Shown: piece by piece, positions 49,348 through 62,025 of the stretch
How the letters are laid out: every line of letters starts with the position of its first letter
How positions within the stretch are numbered: the first letter of the stretch is position 1
Origin: Atrina japonica
Lineage: Eukaryota; Mollusca; Bivalvia; Pterioida; Pinnidae
Assembly: GCA_030159075.1 (NCBI GenBank)
Contig: BROG01000044.1
Coordinates: 995,001 to 1,059,000, forward strand
DNA length: 64,000 bases
Direction: 5' to 3'
Program-made: the position numbers and the translations under genes
Notes under the pieces: model-generated
What the model was told of the DNA's origin: nothing
The model's database searches: none
The model's input: the letters and a program-made list of their open reading frames with translations, nothing else

Positions 49348-50744
49348 TAGGGCCAGTGATTTTCCATGATTGCAGAATCGCGGATGGAATAACAGAATTG
49401 GCAATTTGCGTTTCTGAAAAATCTTTTTAAAAAGCCAACACACCATATAAAATTATGAACTTATTTCTGTTTCAGCTTGTTATAAACTTAATTTACTTCA
49501 TTGAAAACTTTTCCTTGCGTAATTTGCATCATGTTTTTGGTATTTAAACCTCATTATTTCTTGCACTGAAGCAGGGACGTAGCCACACCTTCACAACATC
49601 GAAAGATAGGGCATACTCATATTTCTGCTGTAATAATATCGTTGCCTTGGAATTCGGAAGTCTTCTCAAATACAAACAAGAGAGGGATCTTGGTGCCCAC
49701 CATGGAATGTTCTATGCCTGATCTATGACACTGTTCTTTTCTTTCTGGAATTCTCTTCTTTTGAGTGTCTTGGTGCCCAACATTGAATTTGAACTTAAAT
49801 CCATATTTCTGTGAAATACTTTTTTCACAAGATCATAGCGAAACTGAACTTGAACTGAGCATATTACATTTTAAGATAGAATGTAATTCAACATGGCTGA
49901 CATTCATCTTGGATTTTGATCTCCCTGAAAATGTAATACGCACACTTAGACCTCAGGGGGAATCTCCATAATTAATTTCGAAAAGATTCCTTCAGTACAT
50001 TCTGAGAAATACATACTTCCATTATCAAAAATCAAAAGGCCACCCGTCAGCCATGTTGGAATCCAATCTCTCTGAAAATGTCATATGCACAACTAAACCT
50101 CACAGGGAACCTTCATGTCCAATTTCAAAGAAATCCCTTCAGTCCTTTCTGAGAAATAGCAATAACAAACTTCCTCTGGTCAAAATCCAAGATGGCTGCC
50201 TATTGGCCATATTGGATTCCAATCTCTCTGAAAATGCAATATGCACAAGTCAATTAGATCTTAAAGGGAATCTTGATGTCAATTTTCAATGAGATCCCAT
50301 CAGTCCTTTCTGAGAAATAGAGGTAACAAACATCCTTTGTCAAAATCTAAGATGGCTGCCTGTCAGCCATGTTGGATTCCGACTCTCTGAAAATGTAGTA
50401 TGCACAACTTTCATGTCAAATTTCAAGTAGATCCGTTCAGTACTTTCTGAAATAGAGGTAACAACCTTCCTTTTGTAAAAATCCAAGATGGCCCCCTGTT
50501 GGCCATGTTGGATTCTGATCTCTCTGAAAATGTAATATGCACAACTAGACCTAAAGGGGAACCTTCATGTCAAATTTCAAGGAGATCCCTTCAGTCCTTT
50601 CTGAGAAATTGCCATAACAAGAATTGTTCAGGACGGACCATGGATGCAAGGCCATATGAATAGTCCACCATCTGTTGATGGTGGGCTCATAATGTTTAAA
50701 AATATACAGAAGTAATTTCACTATGTAAATCTCATAACTTTTTA
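49348..50744. mobile_element. 1.4 kb composite insertion splitting the minisatellite
   Basis: Begins TAGGGCCAGTGATTTTCC, a hAT-like left terminus, for which I find no matching right terminus. It includes the GATCCC repeat copy 2. Array units of one family flank it on both sides. Confidence 0.6.
49676..50690 (+). mobile_element. Dispersed GATCCC repeat with terminal hairpin, copy 2
   Basis: AACAAGAGAGGGATCTTGGT and GCCCACCATGGAATGTTCT at the start, then about five tandem units of about 155 bp versus three in copy 1. Terminal hairpin AGTCCACCATC (50662-50672), loop TGTT, GATGGTGGGCT (50677-50687). Confidence 0.83.
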
Positions 50745-51085
50745 CCACATACTGGGGAGAGTTTGACAGAGGTTGACCATGGCCCTGTTAATGAAAGTAT
50801 GACAGGGGTTTAGCATATATATAGTCCTACTGGGGAGAGTGTGACTGAGGTTCAGCATTATAGTCCATAGGGAATGTAAAAGTGGCTGAGCATATCCCTG
50901 CTGGTGATAATGGGAGAGAGGAAGAGCATAGCTTTGCTGGATATACAACATGTACAGTCTCAGTGACAGTGGTTGAGCATATCCCTGCTGGGGAGAGTAT
51001 GACAAGGAATGAATATAGCCCTGCTAGGGAGAGAGTGACAGGGCTTGAGCATAACCCTGCTGTGGAAAGTGTAACAGGGATTGAG
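50745..51085. repeat. Right half of the split 36-bp minisatellite
   Basis: Units with TGAGCATATCCCTGCTGGGG and AGAGTGTGACAGAGGTT, more diverged than in the left half. Confidence 0.9.
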
Positions 51086-52248
51086 CATATATTTTTGTAG
51101 CTTAAGATGAATTTGATCAACAATTTTGTGGCCTCACTTTGATATCTATAGATACATGTACATTTGTAGGTATAAGGACATGGTCACATGTACAACTCCT
51201 ACATGTGGATCCAGTTATGCACATGCACATGTTTTTGGGAGTTTTTTTCGTTTTCTTTTATTTTTATTTTTTTTGCTTTTTAGTTTTGTGTTTGTTTTGT
51301 TTCTTTCTTTCTTTTTTCTAGTTATAATTTTTTAAGGAGAAAGGAAAAGACAAATGGTAAAATATTGTAACTTCTTAAAAATTCATTGCCAATGTAGCTT
51401 GGGGGAAGGGGGACAATCTTGCAACTGTTAAAAAGTAAAGAGAGACAGAAATGTAATTAACCATTTACCAGTGTCATCATTTCATTGAATAATATTGTAC
51501 ATGAATATGATCACAAACAAGAATGAATTATTTCATATAGAAATAAGGTATACTTTAAAATTACATTGATGACTTAATCATTAATGATGGTCATTTTGGA
51601 CTTACTGGTTGCAGAGACTATTACCGTAAGTACTTATGATTAATCAGACTTTTTCTTACCTTTTCGGGAGCATGGCCCATGGTGCTGGAATTGGGAATTA
51701 TACAACATTTTGGCACACAATTGGGTATTTTTTGCCTATGTCTCTAGTTCTATAACCTAGGACATTGGGTAGCAATATTTACATTTTCTTTTATTTTTCT
51801 ATACATGTATATATTTTTTTCGTTTCATTTATTTTGCTATCTGTTTTATTGTAAAGCTGCTATATTTCAACTTTCAAGAAAAACAATGACTGAAAATATC
51901 AGCATAAAATAAGAAATAATGAAAAGGTGTTATGTTCATAATTGGGAATTCTTGACAAAAATTATGGAAAAAAGATATGATTTGGGATTGGGAATACAGC
52001 CCAATGTTATAAATTTGGAGGAAAAAAGCACTGGACAATACATGTATTATCAAATTTTGAAGTAACAAGTCGGAAATGGCAAAACAAGGAATACTCAATA
52101 CTGATATAAAACAAAAGATACTGTGGTTCCAAAATGAAGGATCCTCTTTTTTACCTTTAGTGTGCTTCAAACTTCAGTTAACATTCATATTTTCGTATTA
52201 TCCTGTGTTTGGTACCTAGAATATATGATTAAAACGATAATACCATAC
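51086..52248. other. Non-coding DNA with a T-rich tract
   Basis: A pyrimidine-rich low-complexity tract spans 51239-51322. A 98-codon minus-strand frame (51874-52170) shows no domain. Nothing else recognised. Confidence 0.5.
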
Positions 52249-52480
52249 CTTCAGTCGGAATTTTTAGCTGGGTAGAATGTGTGCCAACTCGGAAGAGGAC
52301 CTTAGTTAGATCTAGATATCAACTGCAAAGCCTTTTTGAAAACTTTATTCCACGAGACTCTCGCAGCAGGAACCTGCTGGGTGATAGATAAAAGATGACA
52401 CCAACGACGCGAAACGGAATGGTTTACGGAAACGAACAAATATTTTGTAGGCGACAATTCAATAAATGTTATGAAACAGC
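52249..52480 (-). other. Possible non-coding first exon, minus strand
   Basis: On the minus strand CCGACTGAAG is followed by GTATGG, a good splice donor (exon end 52249). The upstream 230 bp are richer in CpG than the surrounding 50 kb (for example TTTCGCGTCGTTGG and GCGAGAGTCTCG). This fits the 5' exon of a gene running left, but I see no partner acceptor and no defended coding frame. The frame at 52302-52499 has no domain. Confidence 0.28.
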
Positions 52481-52499
52481 GAATAGTTAAACAAAACAA

Positions 52500-53672
<1,173 letters not shown>

Positions 53673-53828
53673 CATATTAAAACAATGAAAGTACCACCAA
53701 CACACGCACATAAACACGTGGTGAATAATAACTTTAAAACAGTTTAAAATGCTTCATGTGAAATTTGATTTCCGAAGTTGGCAGAGACTGATCAGAAGAT
53801 TAAAATGATGTACGAGTTACTTCCCGTT

Positions 53829-54719
<891 letters not shown>

Positions 54720-54729
54720 ATTACGTAAT
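54720..54729. promoter_or_regulatory. Palindromic bZIP site ATTACGTAAT
   Basis: A perfect 10-bp palindrome matching the RTTAYGTAAY consensus of PAR-bZIP, NFIL3/E4BP4 and C/EBP factors, 67 bp before the predicted start. Binding is inferred from sequence only. Confidence 0.5.
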
Positions 54730-54759
54730 CGAATTGATCACTAGCCTCAGGGTACTTGT

Positions 54760-54766
54760 TATATAT
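54760..54766 (+). promoter_or_regulatory. TATA box
   Basis: TATATAT, 27 bp upstream of the A in an initiator-like TCAGATC (54785-54791). The spacing is that of a focused pol II core promoter. Confidence 0.55.
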
Positions 54767-54786
54767 GTCGAGACTTGTTAGAACTC

Positions 54787-54868
54787 AGATCCACGCTTGT
54801 CATTTACAAATATAAACATTGAGAGAGAACAGCTGAGAATATACGACAATATACTACTTTAAGTAAAG
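54787..54868 (+). other. Predicted non-coding exon 1 of the 125-codon gene
   Basis: From the initiator A at 54787 to the donor AAAG/GTAAGC at 54868/54869. The 82 nt contain no ATG, so the first ATG in the spliced message is the one at 56532. The start is a prediction; only the donor and TATA/initiator spacing support it. Confidence 0.5.
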
Positions 54869-54948
54869 GTAAGCTTTATATTTCCTCCAAAATGCATTCT
54901 CCTATAAATCATATTTCACATAGTAATGTAGGGAGAGATATAAGAAGT

Positions 54949-54971
54949 AAAAAAAAAAAAAAAAAAAAAAA
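54949..54971. repeat. Poly(A) tract
   Basis: About 23 consecutive A within the predicted intron. Confidence 0.95.
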
Positions 54972-55378
54972 TCGGAGATAAGGAAACAGACAACAAAGAA
55001 ATTTCTGATGAGGGCGAAATCTTCTTGTACATGTATGTATACAGTCTGCGCACTTCTTGTATATGTTTGTGGTGTGGTTTGACTAGAGACGTCTTAGTAA
55101 TGCATAAGGTTTTCGTATATTGTAATCTAGACGATTAGATAGATAAGAAGAAACAGAGTATATGTAAATTACCCAGTGTGGGTTCAATGTTATAGACTTC
55201 GGAAGTTCCGTATTGCAGGTGACAGTAATAGCTAGATTATGCAATACTGAACAAATGAGGATATACACATTATCTACATCAAATTCATTTTCAGACATGG
55301 AGTACGGACATCCGTTAAAAATACATTACAACATAAATAGCTACATGGCTAGACAAAGTAAAATTTTAACAGTATAGT

Positions 55379-55808
55379 CAGGCTTGCCAACATTGAAAAA
55401 TTTTCATGGGGGATTCTAAATTTTAGTAAGAATTAATAGAAAAATTAAAATTTTTCATGGGGGAGATATGCATTTTTCTTGAAGGAATTAATTATCAAAA
55501 TTTTACATATAAAAAGGGAGTCTCCCTATTTTTTTTTTTGGGGGGGGGGGGACTTGGCATGTATATATAGTTCCTGAATAAAAACATCACAGCTCCTACA
55601 AATTCTGTTTTAGATTAAGCAGGCAGAGAATGTACTCACTTGCCAAGTCTCCCTCATAAATAGGGAGCTTGAGACTCCCTATTTTTTATGTAAAATTTTG
55701 ATTTCTTAAAGAAAAATGCATATCTCCCTCATGAAAATTTTTAATTTTCCTATTAATTCTTACTAAAATTTAAAATCTCGAGAAAAGTTTTCGAGGTTGA
55801 TAAGTCTG
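55379..55808. mobile_element. Foldback element, about 430 bp, in the intron
   Basis: The outer ends CAGGCTTGCCAAC and (reverse complement of the right end) CAGACTTATCAAC are related. Inner arms are closer: AATTTTAGTAAGAATTAATA, GGGAGATATGCATTTTTCTT and GGGAGTCTC occur inverted on both sides. A T13/G13 homopolymer junction lies at about 55528-55552. No target duplication is evident and there is no coding capacity. Confidence 0.78.
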
Positions 55809-56531
55809 TGTACTTGCCATATCAAAATGTGTTATTGACACAAGTCAACATTTTCAACGGTTGTTTCTTTCGTAGTGGTGTCAAGTGCTTGATTCGATCA
55901 CTGGATATTATTTCATTGTAATATCGCATATTAATGTGAAACCAAACTGAAATATAGCTATATACTTTAGACGTGAGACTGCCGATGACGATAACTTTAT
56001 ACATTTACAAAATATGAATGAAATTCGTTGGCAAATAAATATCTTTTGATTCATTCCGGGAATTTTCTATACGACTCACTGGTATTACGTGACATTATGA
56101 CATCGTTTACGCAACATATACATATCATCCCTGGACATTGTGTATAAATATCATATATCCTACCTGTTTCCGAGATTAAAAATTGAAATTCTAAGAAAGT
56201 CTTAATTATTAACTATAAAAGTCGAATTAATTTTTTCTTGAAATGTCTTTTTTTTTTAATGTTATATAACCACAAGGATACTCCCGATCAAGAGTGCAAG
56301 GACCGAAAACGCTGTGTATTAAGATATTTAGCCTGGGTTCCTGGCTTAAGAGATTGACGTGTTAATAATGTATGTCACCTCTTCTTTTTGTCAACCAAAC
56401 AACAAACGGGTAGAAGATTTATAACATTACAAACTTGTTCAATTTCATATATTATTTTATACCCGCTATTATAACATTCACAATCAATAAAAAATTTCTA
56501 CATTTCTTTCAGATAAAGTTAATCTGCAGTG

Positions 56532-56909
56532 ATGGAAATGGAAAGTAATGAAATTTCGAAGAGTCTTCGACGAAAAATTGAGAAAATAGAAAGAGCTGAA
56601 AAATACGGAAAATCACAGTTAGCTCTTCTAGACGGAAAGTTAAAGGATTTGAACATTCGAATAAAACTTTCAGAAAAATGTGGAAATAAAGCTTATAAAT
56701 ATTCATTGGAACAAAGAAAAAGAGTCACACAAAATGTCAGAGAAGTATTTCAGAGATTTTTACAAAAGAAGAAAAACATGGCTACGAGACTAATAATTCG
56801 GAGTTTTTTAAACGCGACCATGCCTCTTCTACGGGACCACGTGCACAATACTAGTCGTATCACAGACAATACTAGCTCACCAACACCTTCAGACTTTCAA
56901 CGTGATTAG
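56532..56909 (+). CDS. Small basic helical protein of unknown function, 125 aa
   Basis: I do not recognise this protein. It starts at ATG 56532; a GTG codon just before it is part of the 5' UTR. G at -3 and G at +4 give a fair initiation context, and there is no earlier ATG in the predicted spliced leader. Residues 7-80 are highly charged and Lys/Arg-rich with heptad-like hydrophobic spacing (LRRKIEKIERAEKYGKSQ near 12-29; LDGKLKDLNIRIKLSEK at 33-49), suggesting one or two amphipathic helices. Residues 73-100 are more hydrophobic with a KKK at 79-81, and the last 20 are Ser/Thr/Pro-rich. There is no signal peptide, zinc-finger or catalytic motif. The coding region is intronless. A nuclear or nucleic-acid-binding role is possible from composition only. 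This is the only frame in the window with matching promoter, splice and poly(A) signals. Confidence 0.65.
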   Translation: MEMESNEISKSLRRKIEKIERAEKYGKSQLALLDGKLKDLNIRIKLSEKCGNKAYKYSLEQRKRVTQNVREVFQRFLQKKKNMATRLIIRSFLNATMPLLRDHVHNTSRITDNTSSPTPSDFQRD

Positions 56910-57117
56910 GTAACGGTGCTGTTGCTATAGACATTTTTCACTGGTGTTTTGATTCTGTAGTTAAATTCAATGGCAAGGAATCAACAGCTTGACTGACTCA
57001 GTCCCGATCTTTAGTTCCGCAATTTTAATTACTTGGACTCATTCATACCACGTTTCTGCTAGCAGACTATATAGTGCTATAAACAAACTATTATGCACAG
57101 AACTGATGTTGCATTTC

Positions 57118-57221
57118 TTAACTCATCACCCCCACCCACCCCTCCCCGATAAACAATAAACTCTTCTATAAATCATTTACTCAGGAAAGTCCAAATGTGT
57201 CTTAAGGGGCGATTGAGTTAA
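57118..57221. mobile_element. TTAA-ended MITE copy in the predicted 3' UTR
   Basis: TTAACTCATCACCCCCAC at the left, AAGGGGCGATTGAGTTAA at the right, slightly enlarged by a C-rich expansion near the left end. Core AAGTCCAAATGTGTCTTA is typical. Confidence 0.85.
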
Positions 57222-57708
57222 AACATAGAGATAAATAGTCATCTAGATAAAAGGAAACTTGCAGCAATTTTTATGCTAGCTGCAAAAAACTGTGAAACAA
57301 AATCTACGGGTGTGTATAATTAGAACGACCCATGTGCTCATTATCAGTGTTCTAGTTTCGACCAGCAACAGAACTAACTAAAATAATTCAAGCCATCTCC
57401 TATTCTTTCCATCTGTAACGAAGTGATCGTAGTGAACGTAATATAACGACTGATCATTCGGTTTACAACACAACTAGAAATATTTGTAATAACAAGTGGT
57501 GTTATGTTGATAATTTTATCAGAATATTAATATGCTGCCTCTCGCCAATCCGACAATCCGTAGATACATATCAGTTAATATGGAATATTGTATGTCATGA
57601 TTGACTTATTGATAGATGGTGTTTTTTATTAGCGTTTTAGCTCTGTATACAATTATTTAATAATATCCTATGTATTATATATTATCTTTTTGTTTTAATG
57701 TAGATAAC

Positions 57709-57714
57709 AATAAA
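57709..57714 (+). terminator. Poly(A) signal AATAAA
   Basis: Canonical hexamer 800 bp after the stop codon, followed by AT-rich sequence and TTTTATGTCTTTGT-like T/GT-rich DNA about 35 bp on. Confidence 0.4.
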
Positions 57715-58009
57715 TCGCATTATATACTCAACTGCTTTGTCACAAGTTTTATGTCTTTGTACATGTAATAGAGTTTAAAAATTAAATTTTATGCCGTAGC
57801 CTAATCTTAAAGTTAAAGGTGAATTTTTCACAATTATTTTGAAGTATTTTTCTATCATAAAGTCTTTCTATTTAGATTTTAAAAAATAGCTGTACATTGT
57901 ATTATACAAGCATATAATTATGCGATGTCCTAAAATTATTTTAGAGTTATCTCTCTTTGTTAAATAGACGGACTATTTGAACTGTACTTGTAAGTTGACA
58001 TGCCGCTAG

Positions 58010-58155
58010 GACGATGTTCTTATCTGACGGATTTGGCAATACATTTAGATTTATTATTTGGCCTTGTATGATGCTACTTTTTCGGGAGTACAGATTTATA
58101 TCAAATTTGAGCTCAACTGATGAAGTCTTATTGACAGAAACGATCGTCTTGAGTA
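58010..58155 (+). repeat. Hammerhead-bearing repeat, copy 1
   Basis: GACGGATTTGGCAATACATT, ATTATTTGGCCTTG and TTTCGGGAGTACAGAT precede the ribozyme-like motif and align in order with the segment upstream of 60467. A SINE has inserted immediately after this copy. Confidence 0.7.
58111..58154 (+). ncRNA. Hammerhead-ribozyme-like motif 1 (type I layout)
   Basis: The order matches a hammerhead with open stem I: GCTCAA (58111-58116), catalytic core CTGATGA (58117-58123), small hairpin GTC-TTATT-GAC flanked by A on both sides (stem II), GAAA (58137-58140), CGATCGTC with predicted cleavage after C58148, then TTGAGT (58149-58154), which pairs with GCTCAA over six positions including one G-U. Stem III is minimal and self-complementary (ACGATCGT, 58140-58147), as expected for ribozymes that act as dimers. 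The A:A mismatch at the base of stem II is a weakness. Minimal hammerheads are known from Penelope-like retroelements and animal retrozymes; membership is inferred. Confidence 0.55.
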
Positions 58156-58168
58156 TTTTTATACATGT

Positions 58169-58457
58169 ATGTTTGTTTGTTTATTGTTGTTTAACGTCCC
58201 ACTCAAGAATATTTCACTCATATGGAGACGTCACCAAATGCAGACGAAGGGCTTCAAATTTTGGCCTATGCTCGGCACTTACGGCCATTGAGCAGTGAGG
58301 GTTCTTTAACGTGCCGACACCTTCTGCGACACTGAACCTTGATTTTTACTGTCTCGTTCGAAGGACAGAAAACCAACCTGCCGCCGGTGGGACTCGAACT
58401 CACGACCTCACGATCCAGAGTCGAGCGCGCTACTGACTGAGCCAGGCCGGCTCTATA
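58169..58457 (-). mobile_element. Full-length tRNA-derived SINE, family 1
   Basis: Minus-strand head GAGCCGGCCTGGCTCAGTCA, B-box region GTGAGTTCGAGTCCCACC, family body, and tail at the left (GTTTGTTTGTTTATTGTTG). A 9-bp target duplication TATACATGT lies at 58160-58168 and 58458-58466. It is inserted 14 bp after hammerhead motif 1. Confidence 0.94.
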
Positions 58458-58889
58458 TATACATGTTATCTCATTCAAATGTATGAACACTACTGCACAT
58501 GTTTGGTTACATTTAGTACAATAGTGCTAAAATATTTGCTTATGATGCATACAAGAAACAAGTTGAAATAATTCTTATGGTTTTCGAAGTTTTACCCTTT
58601 TTGAAATATAAAATTCACTCGCAAACTATGTTTTATGTTGATAAATCCGGTATGTACAAAGCTGAGAGAGCCATGAAATTGTAAAACAGGAATTCCAGAC
58701 AAGCGTACTTTAGAGGTTCTTTTATATAGCTAGTCCACAAAGCAACATCTCACGTGTTCAAACACATCAAATTAACACGGCAAAACATATTTGTGTGATA
58801 CTTCTAGATGTTGACCATCAAACAATAGTATTTAAGTTACATATGAAAAAGAGATCAAATGCTAAATAAATCCACAGAGAGCTGGTTGA

Positions 58890-59579
<690 letters not shown>

Positions 59580-59875
59580 CAATTGGTGCCCATGGCATTG
59601 TCGGCGTTTTGCCAAAATGTTGATCGCCAATGACCTCATATCTATCGTCAACTAGAGATTCTAGCATCAGTATCCACTTCACTTTACATGTGTTTAGAAT
59701 CAGCGCTGGTCGGCAAACGTATCTTGATTATCATGTTTCCACTGTTTACCAAAAAGTGCCATTGACTGAAGAGTCAGGGACTGCACATACTTCCTATTTC
59801 TTCAAAGAACTGGGTTAACGTTGATCTTCAATGAGAAGGCCTACGATTTATGATGTCTGATATACATTGGATTCA
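59580..59875 (+). repeat. Duplicated unit B between the hammerhead motifs
   Basis: About 300 bp, the compact form of unit A: GGCGTTTTGCCAAAATGTTG, TCTAGCATCAGTATCCACTT, GTGTTTAGAATCAGCG, CTGCACATACTTCC, ATATACATTGG. Confidence 0.72.
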
Positions 59876-60369
59876 TTGTATGAAGAAATGTTTGTTAGAA
59901 TTAGTTCTGTAAATTGTATATGTCAAATTACAGACCTGTTTTGTTATTTATATGAATATACAATCTGTCATATTCTAATGGACTCGAGTTTCGATTATCC
60001 ACCGGTACACCTTTAATTTTGCTTAAATGGTATATTTGATAAAATCAAAATAGGCCTACATGTATTCGAAATTGTAAAATAAATGTTTGTTTCTATGGGA
60101 CTGAATGTTTATCTCGAATCTCCTAACTTTAAATGGCACTCATTTTTTTCAGAATTATCAACTTGCTTGTTTTTTTTAAAGTGAACTCATGTCTAGTGCT
60201 AAAACTAAGCCACAGTAAATATTATAAACATTACCAAAGTTACAAAAATAACACTTCTTTACACATAAAAACCAATATTAAAAAAAAAATCTTTTATTTT
60301 TTTCGAGTTCAGTTTTGTCTGTTCAAAAGCTAGTAAGTCACCTTTTAGCAGTGGATACACTTAGACGAA

Positions 60370-60506
60370 TTTGGGAAATACATTTTACTAGGTTATTTCT
60401 TGGCCTTGAATATACGATACCAGAGTTTGTTTCGGAACTCTACATCTATTTTAATTTCGCACTTAACTGATGAAGTTTTATTGATAGAAACGATCGTCTT
60501 GAGCAT
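60370..60506 (+). repeat. Hammerhead-bearing repeat, copy 2
   Basis: GACGAATTTGGGAAATACAT, TTATTTCTTGGCCTTGAATA and TTTCGGAACTCTACATC align with the segment before motif 1. Confidence 0.7.
60462..60503 (+). ncRNA. Hammerhead-ribozyme-like motif 2
   Basis: CTTAA (60462-60466), CTGATGA (60467-60473), A-GTT-TTATT-GAT-A, GAAA (60487-60490), CGATCGTC (cleavage predicted after 60498), TTGAG (60499-60503). Stem I holds by Watson-Crick pairs plus one G-U. Stem II has changed to GTT/GAT, which still pairs through wobbles. The catalytic words and the ACGATCGT palindrome (60490-60497) are unchanged from motif 1. Confidence 0.5.
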
Positions 60507-61380
60507 TTGTTCTGGCCTGTTTTTTGCATATCTATATAACTTTGGCATTATGTTTATGATTTTTAAAAAGGAAAAGCTATAAAGATCAAGGACAAAAAGG
60601 TTAAGTCAAAATATTGATCTGATACAAAATGAATCAATAATGACATTTTACTCTTAATGTTTATTTTTACATTGACATTTGATAATAAAACCCTTTTGTT
60701 ACCGTTACACTGGAAAGGATACGTTTAAACTTTAATATCAAATAATTAAAAATATCACGAATGATTTCTAAACCAAATCAGTTACAAACATTTTATATTT
60801 AAATATAAACATCTATTTCTTTTTTTTAAATATATGTATGAAGTTGTATTTATCCCCGGTATCGAGGTAAACAAACAGTGATAGATCACAGGTCGAGTAC
60901 TATATTTGACATCGATCGAAAATGATTTTAGTTCACCGATATATTCTGAATATGTAAGCGTTATAAAATTGTACAGTAACCTCTGTGAATGTATAGGTGA
61001 TTAAAAAATATATAACTGAAAAAATGAACAAACGACCTATATAAACGCGACGATTTCGGCTTTCCCATCGTAACTTTTCCACATTTAAGTAGTAATATCC
61101 CTCAGTCACCCGCATATGGAGTTTATATTTCACAAATGATCCGATATGCCAGGGCGTGCACAACATATGAAGATTTCATATACAGAGGTAAACTACTCAC
61201 TGACAAATTATTGACACAGGGATATCGAAAAAACCGCGTTTAATGTCAACGTTCCGCAAATTTTATGGTCGGTATAATAGTCTTGTTTGCGACTACTCTG
61301 TTTCACTAAGTGAAATGTTGAGTTGCCTTTTCGTTGGCGGTTGTTGAGACGTCTGTACCAATTGTGACGAGGATACACTC
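60507..61380. other. Unique DNA, nothing recognised
   Basis: Somewhat less AT-rich around 60840-61150, but no defended frame. Confidence 0.45.
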
Positions 61381-61600
61381 CTCACGTGTTTCATTGGACT
61401 TGACTGTGGACTCACGGCGGGTGTGACCGGTCGACAGGGGATGCTTACTCCTCCATGGCACCTGATCCCACCTCTTGGTTTCCAGAGGTCCGTGTTTGTC
61501 CATTTTTACCGGATTTGTATCTATGTCCTGGACATCCTGTTGATTTATACTTTGGTATCTGAGATTTTTATATAATCAATTATAAGGCACCGCATCATTA
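61381..61600 (-). mobile_element. Dispersed repeat with AGTAAGCATCCCC motif, copy 1
   Basis: On the minus strand: ATCAGGTGCCATGGAGGAGT, AAGCATCCCCTGTCGACCGG, TCACACCCGCCGTGAG. On the plus strand it continues CCGTGTTTGTCC, GGATTTGTATCTATGTCCTG, GATTTATACTTTGGTATCTG. A 65-codon minus-strand frame (61306-61503) lies over it. Because the sequence is a repeat, and copy 2 has no equivalent intact frame, I do not call a gene. Confidence 0.72.
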
Positions 61601-62025
61601 CAATGTACATATCTTTCGTTTTCTGATCCAGAAACCTAGGTAACAAAATAACCCGATCCTTAAAAGTAGTTAAAATGCATTTTTATAAACAAAGCTAAGA
61701 AATCATATTTATGTTTTACAATTTTATTGTAGGATTGAACAATATTTTAATCGGATACATTTGGTAAAATTCATATTCCGCAAGATGGCCAACAGACAAC
61801 ATTATAGGATATCCATTTTATTCTGAATATTCATTATTTCAACAATACAAATGTACACTATTCATACATACAATGTATGCATAAGTTATATATTGGTTTC
61901 AGCAATAATTTACACAATGAAGCAGTCTCATCATTTATGACAACATGGACGAGCTATATCCGCATTTAGGACAGAAACAGACTTTGTTCTGCTATTATTA
62001 AGCAATAAAAGAAATAAGTATCAAT

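Larger units (their letters stand above)
54869..56512 (+). other. Predicted intron, 1644 bp
   Basis: Starts GTAAGC and ends CATTTCTTTCAG, both close to consensus. It holds an A tract (54949-54971) and a 430-bp foldback element (55379-55808). Frames inside it are short and not called. Confidence 0.5.
56910..57730 (+). other. Predicted 3' UTR
   Basis: Runs from the TAG stop to shortly after AATAAA at 57709-57714. A TTAA-ended MITE lies within (57118-57221); it contains an AATAAA of its own near 57157 that could give a shorter message. The segment around 57421-57465 repeats AGTGAACG(A/T)AATATAACGA seen at about 8235. Confidence 0.4.

Noticed and set aside
61306..61503. 65-codon minus-strand frame with protein-like composition
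   Set aside because: Lies over a dispersed repeat that has at least three copies nearby; the frame is not kept in copies 2 and 3.
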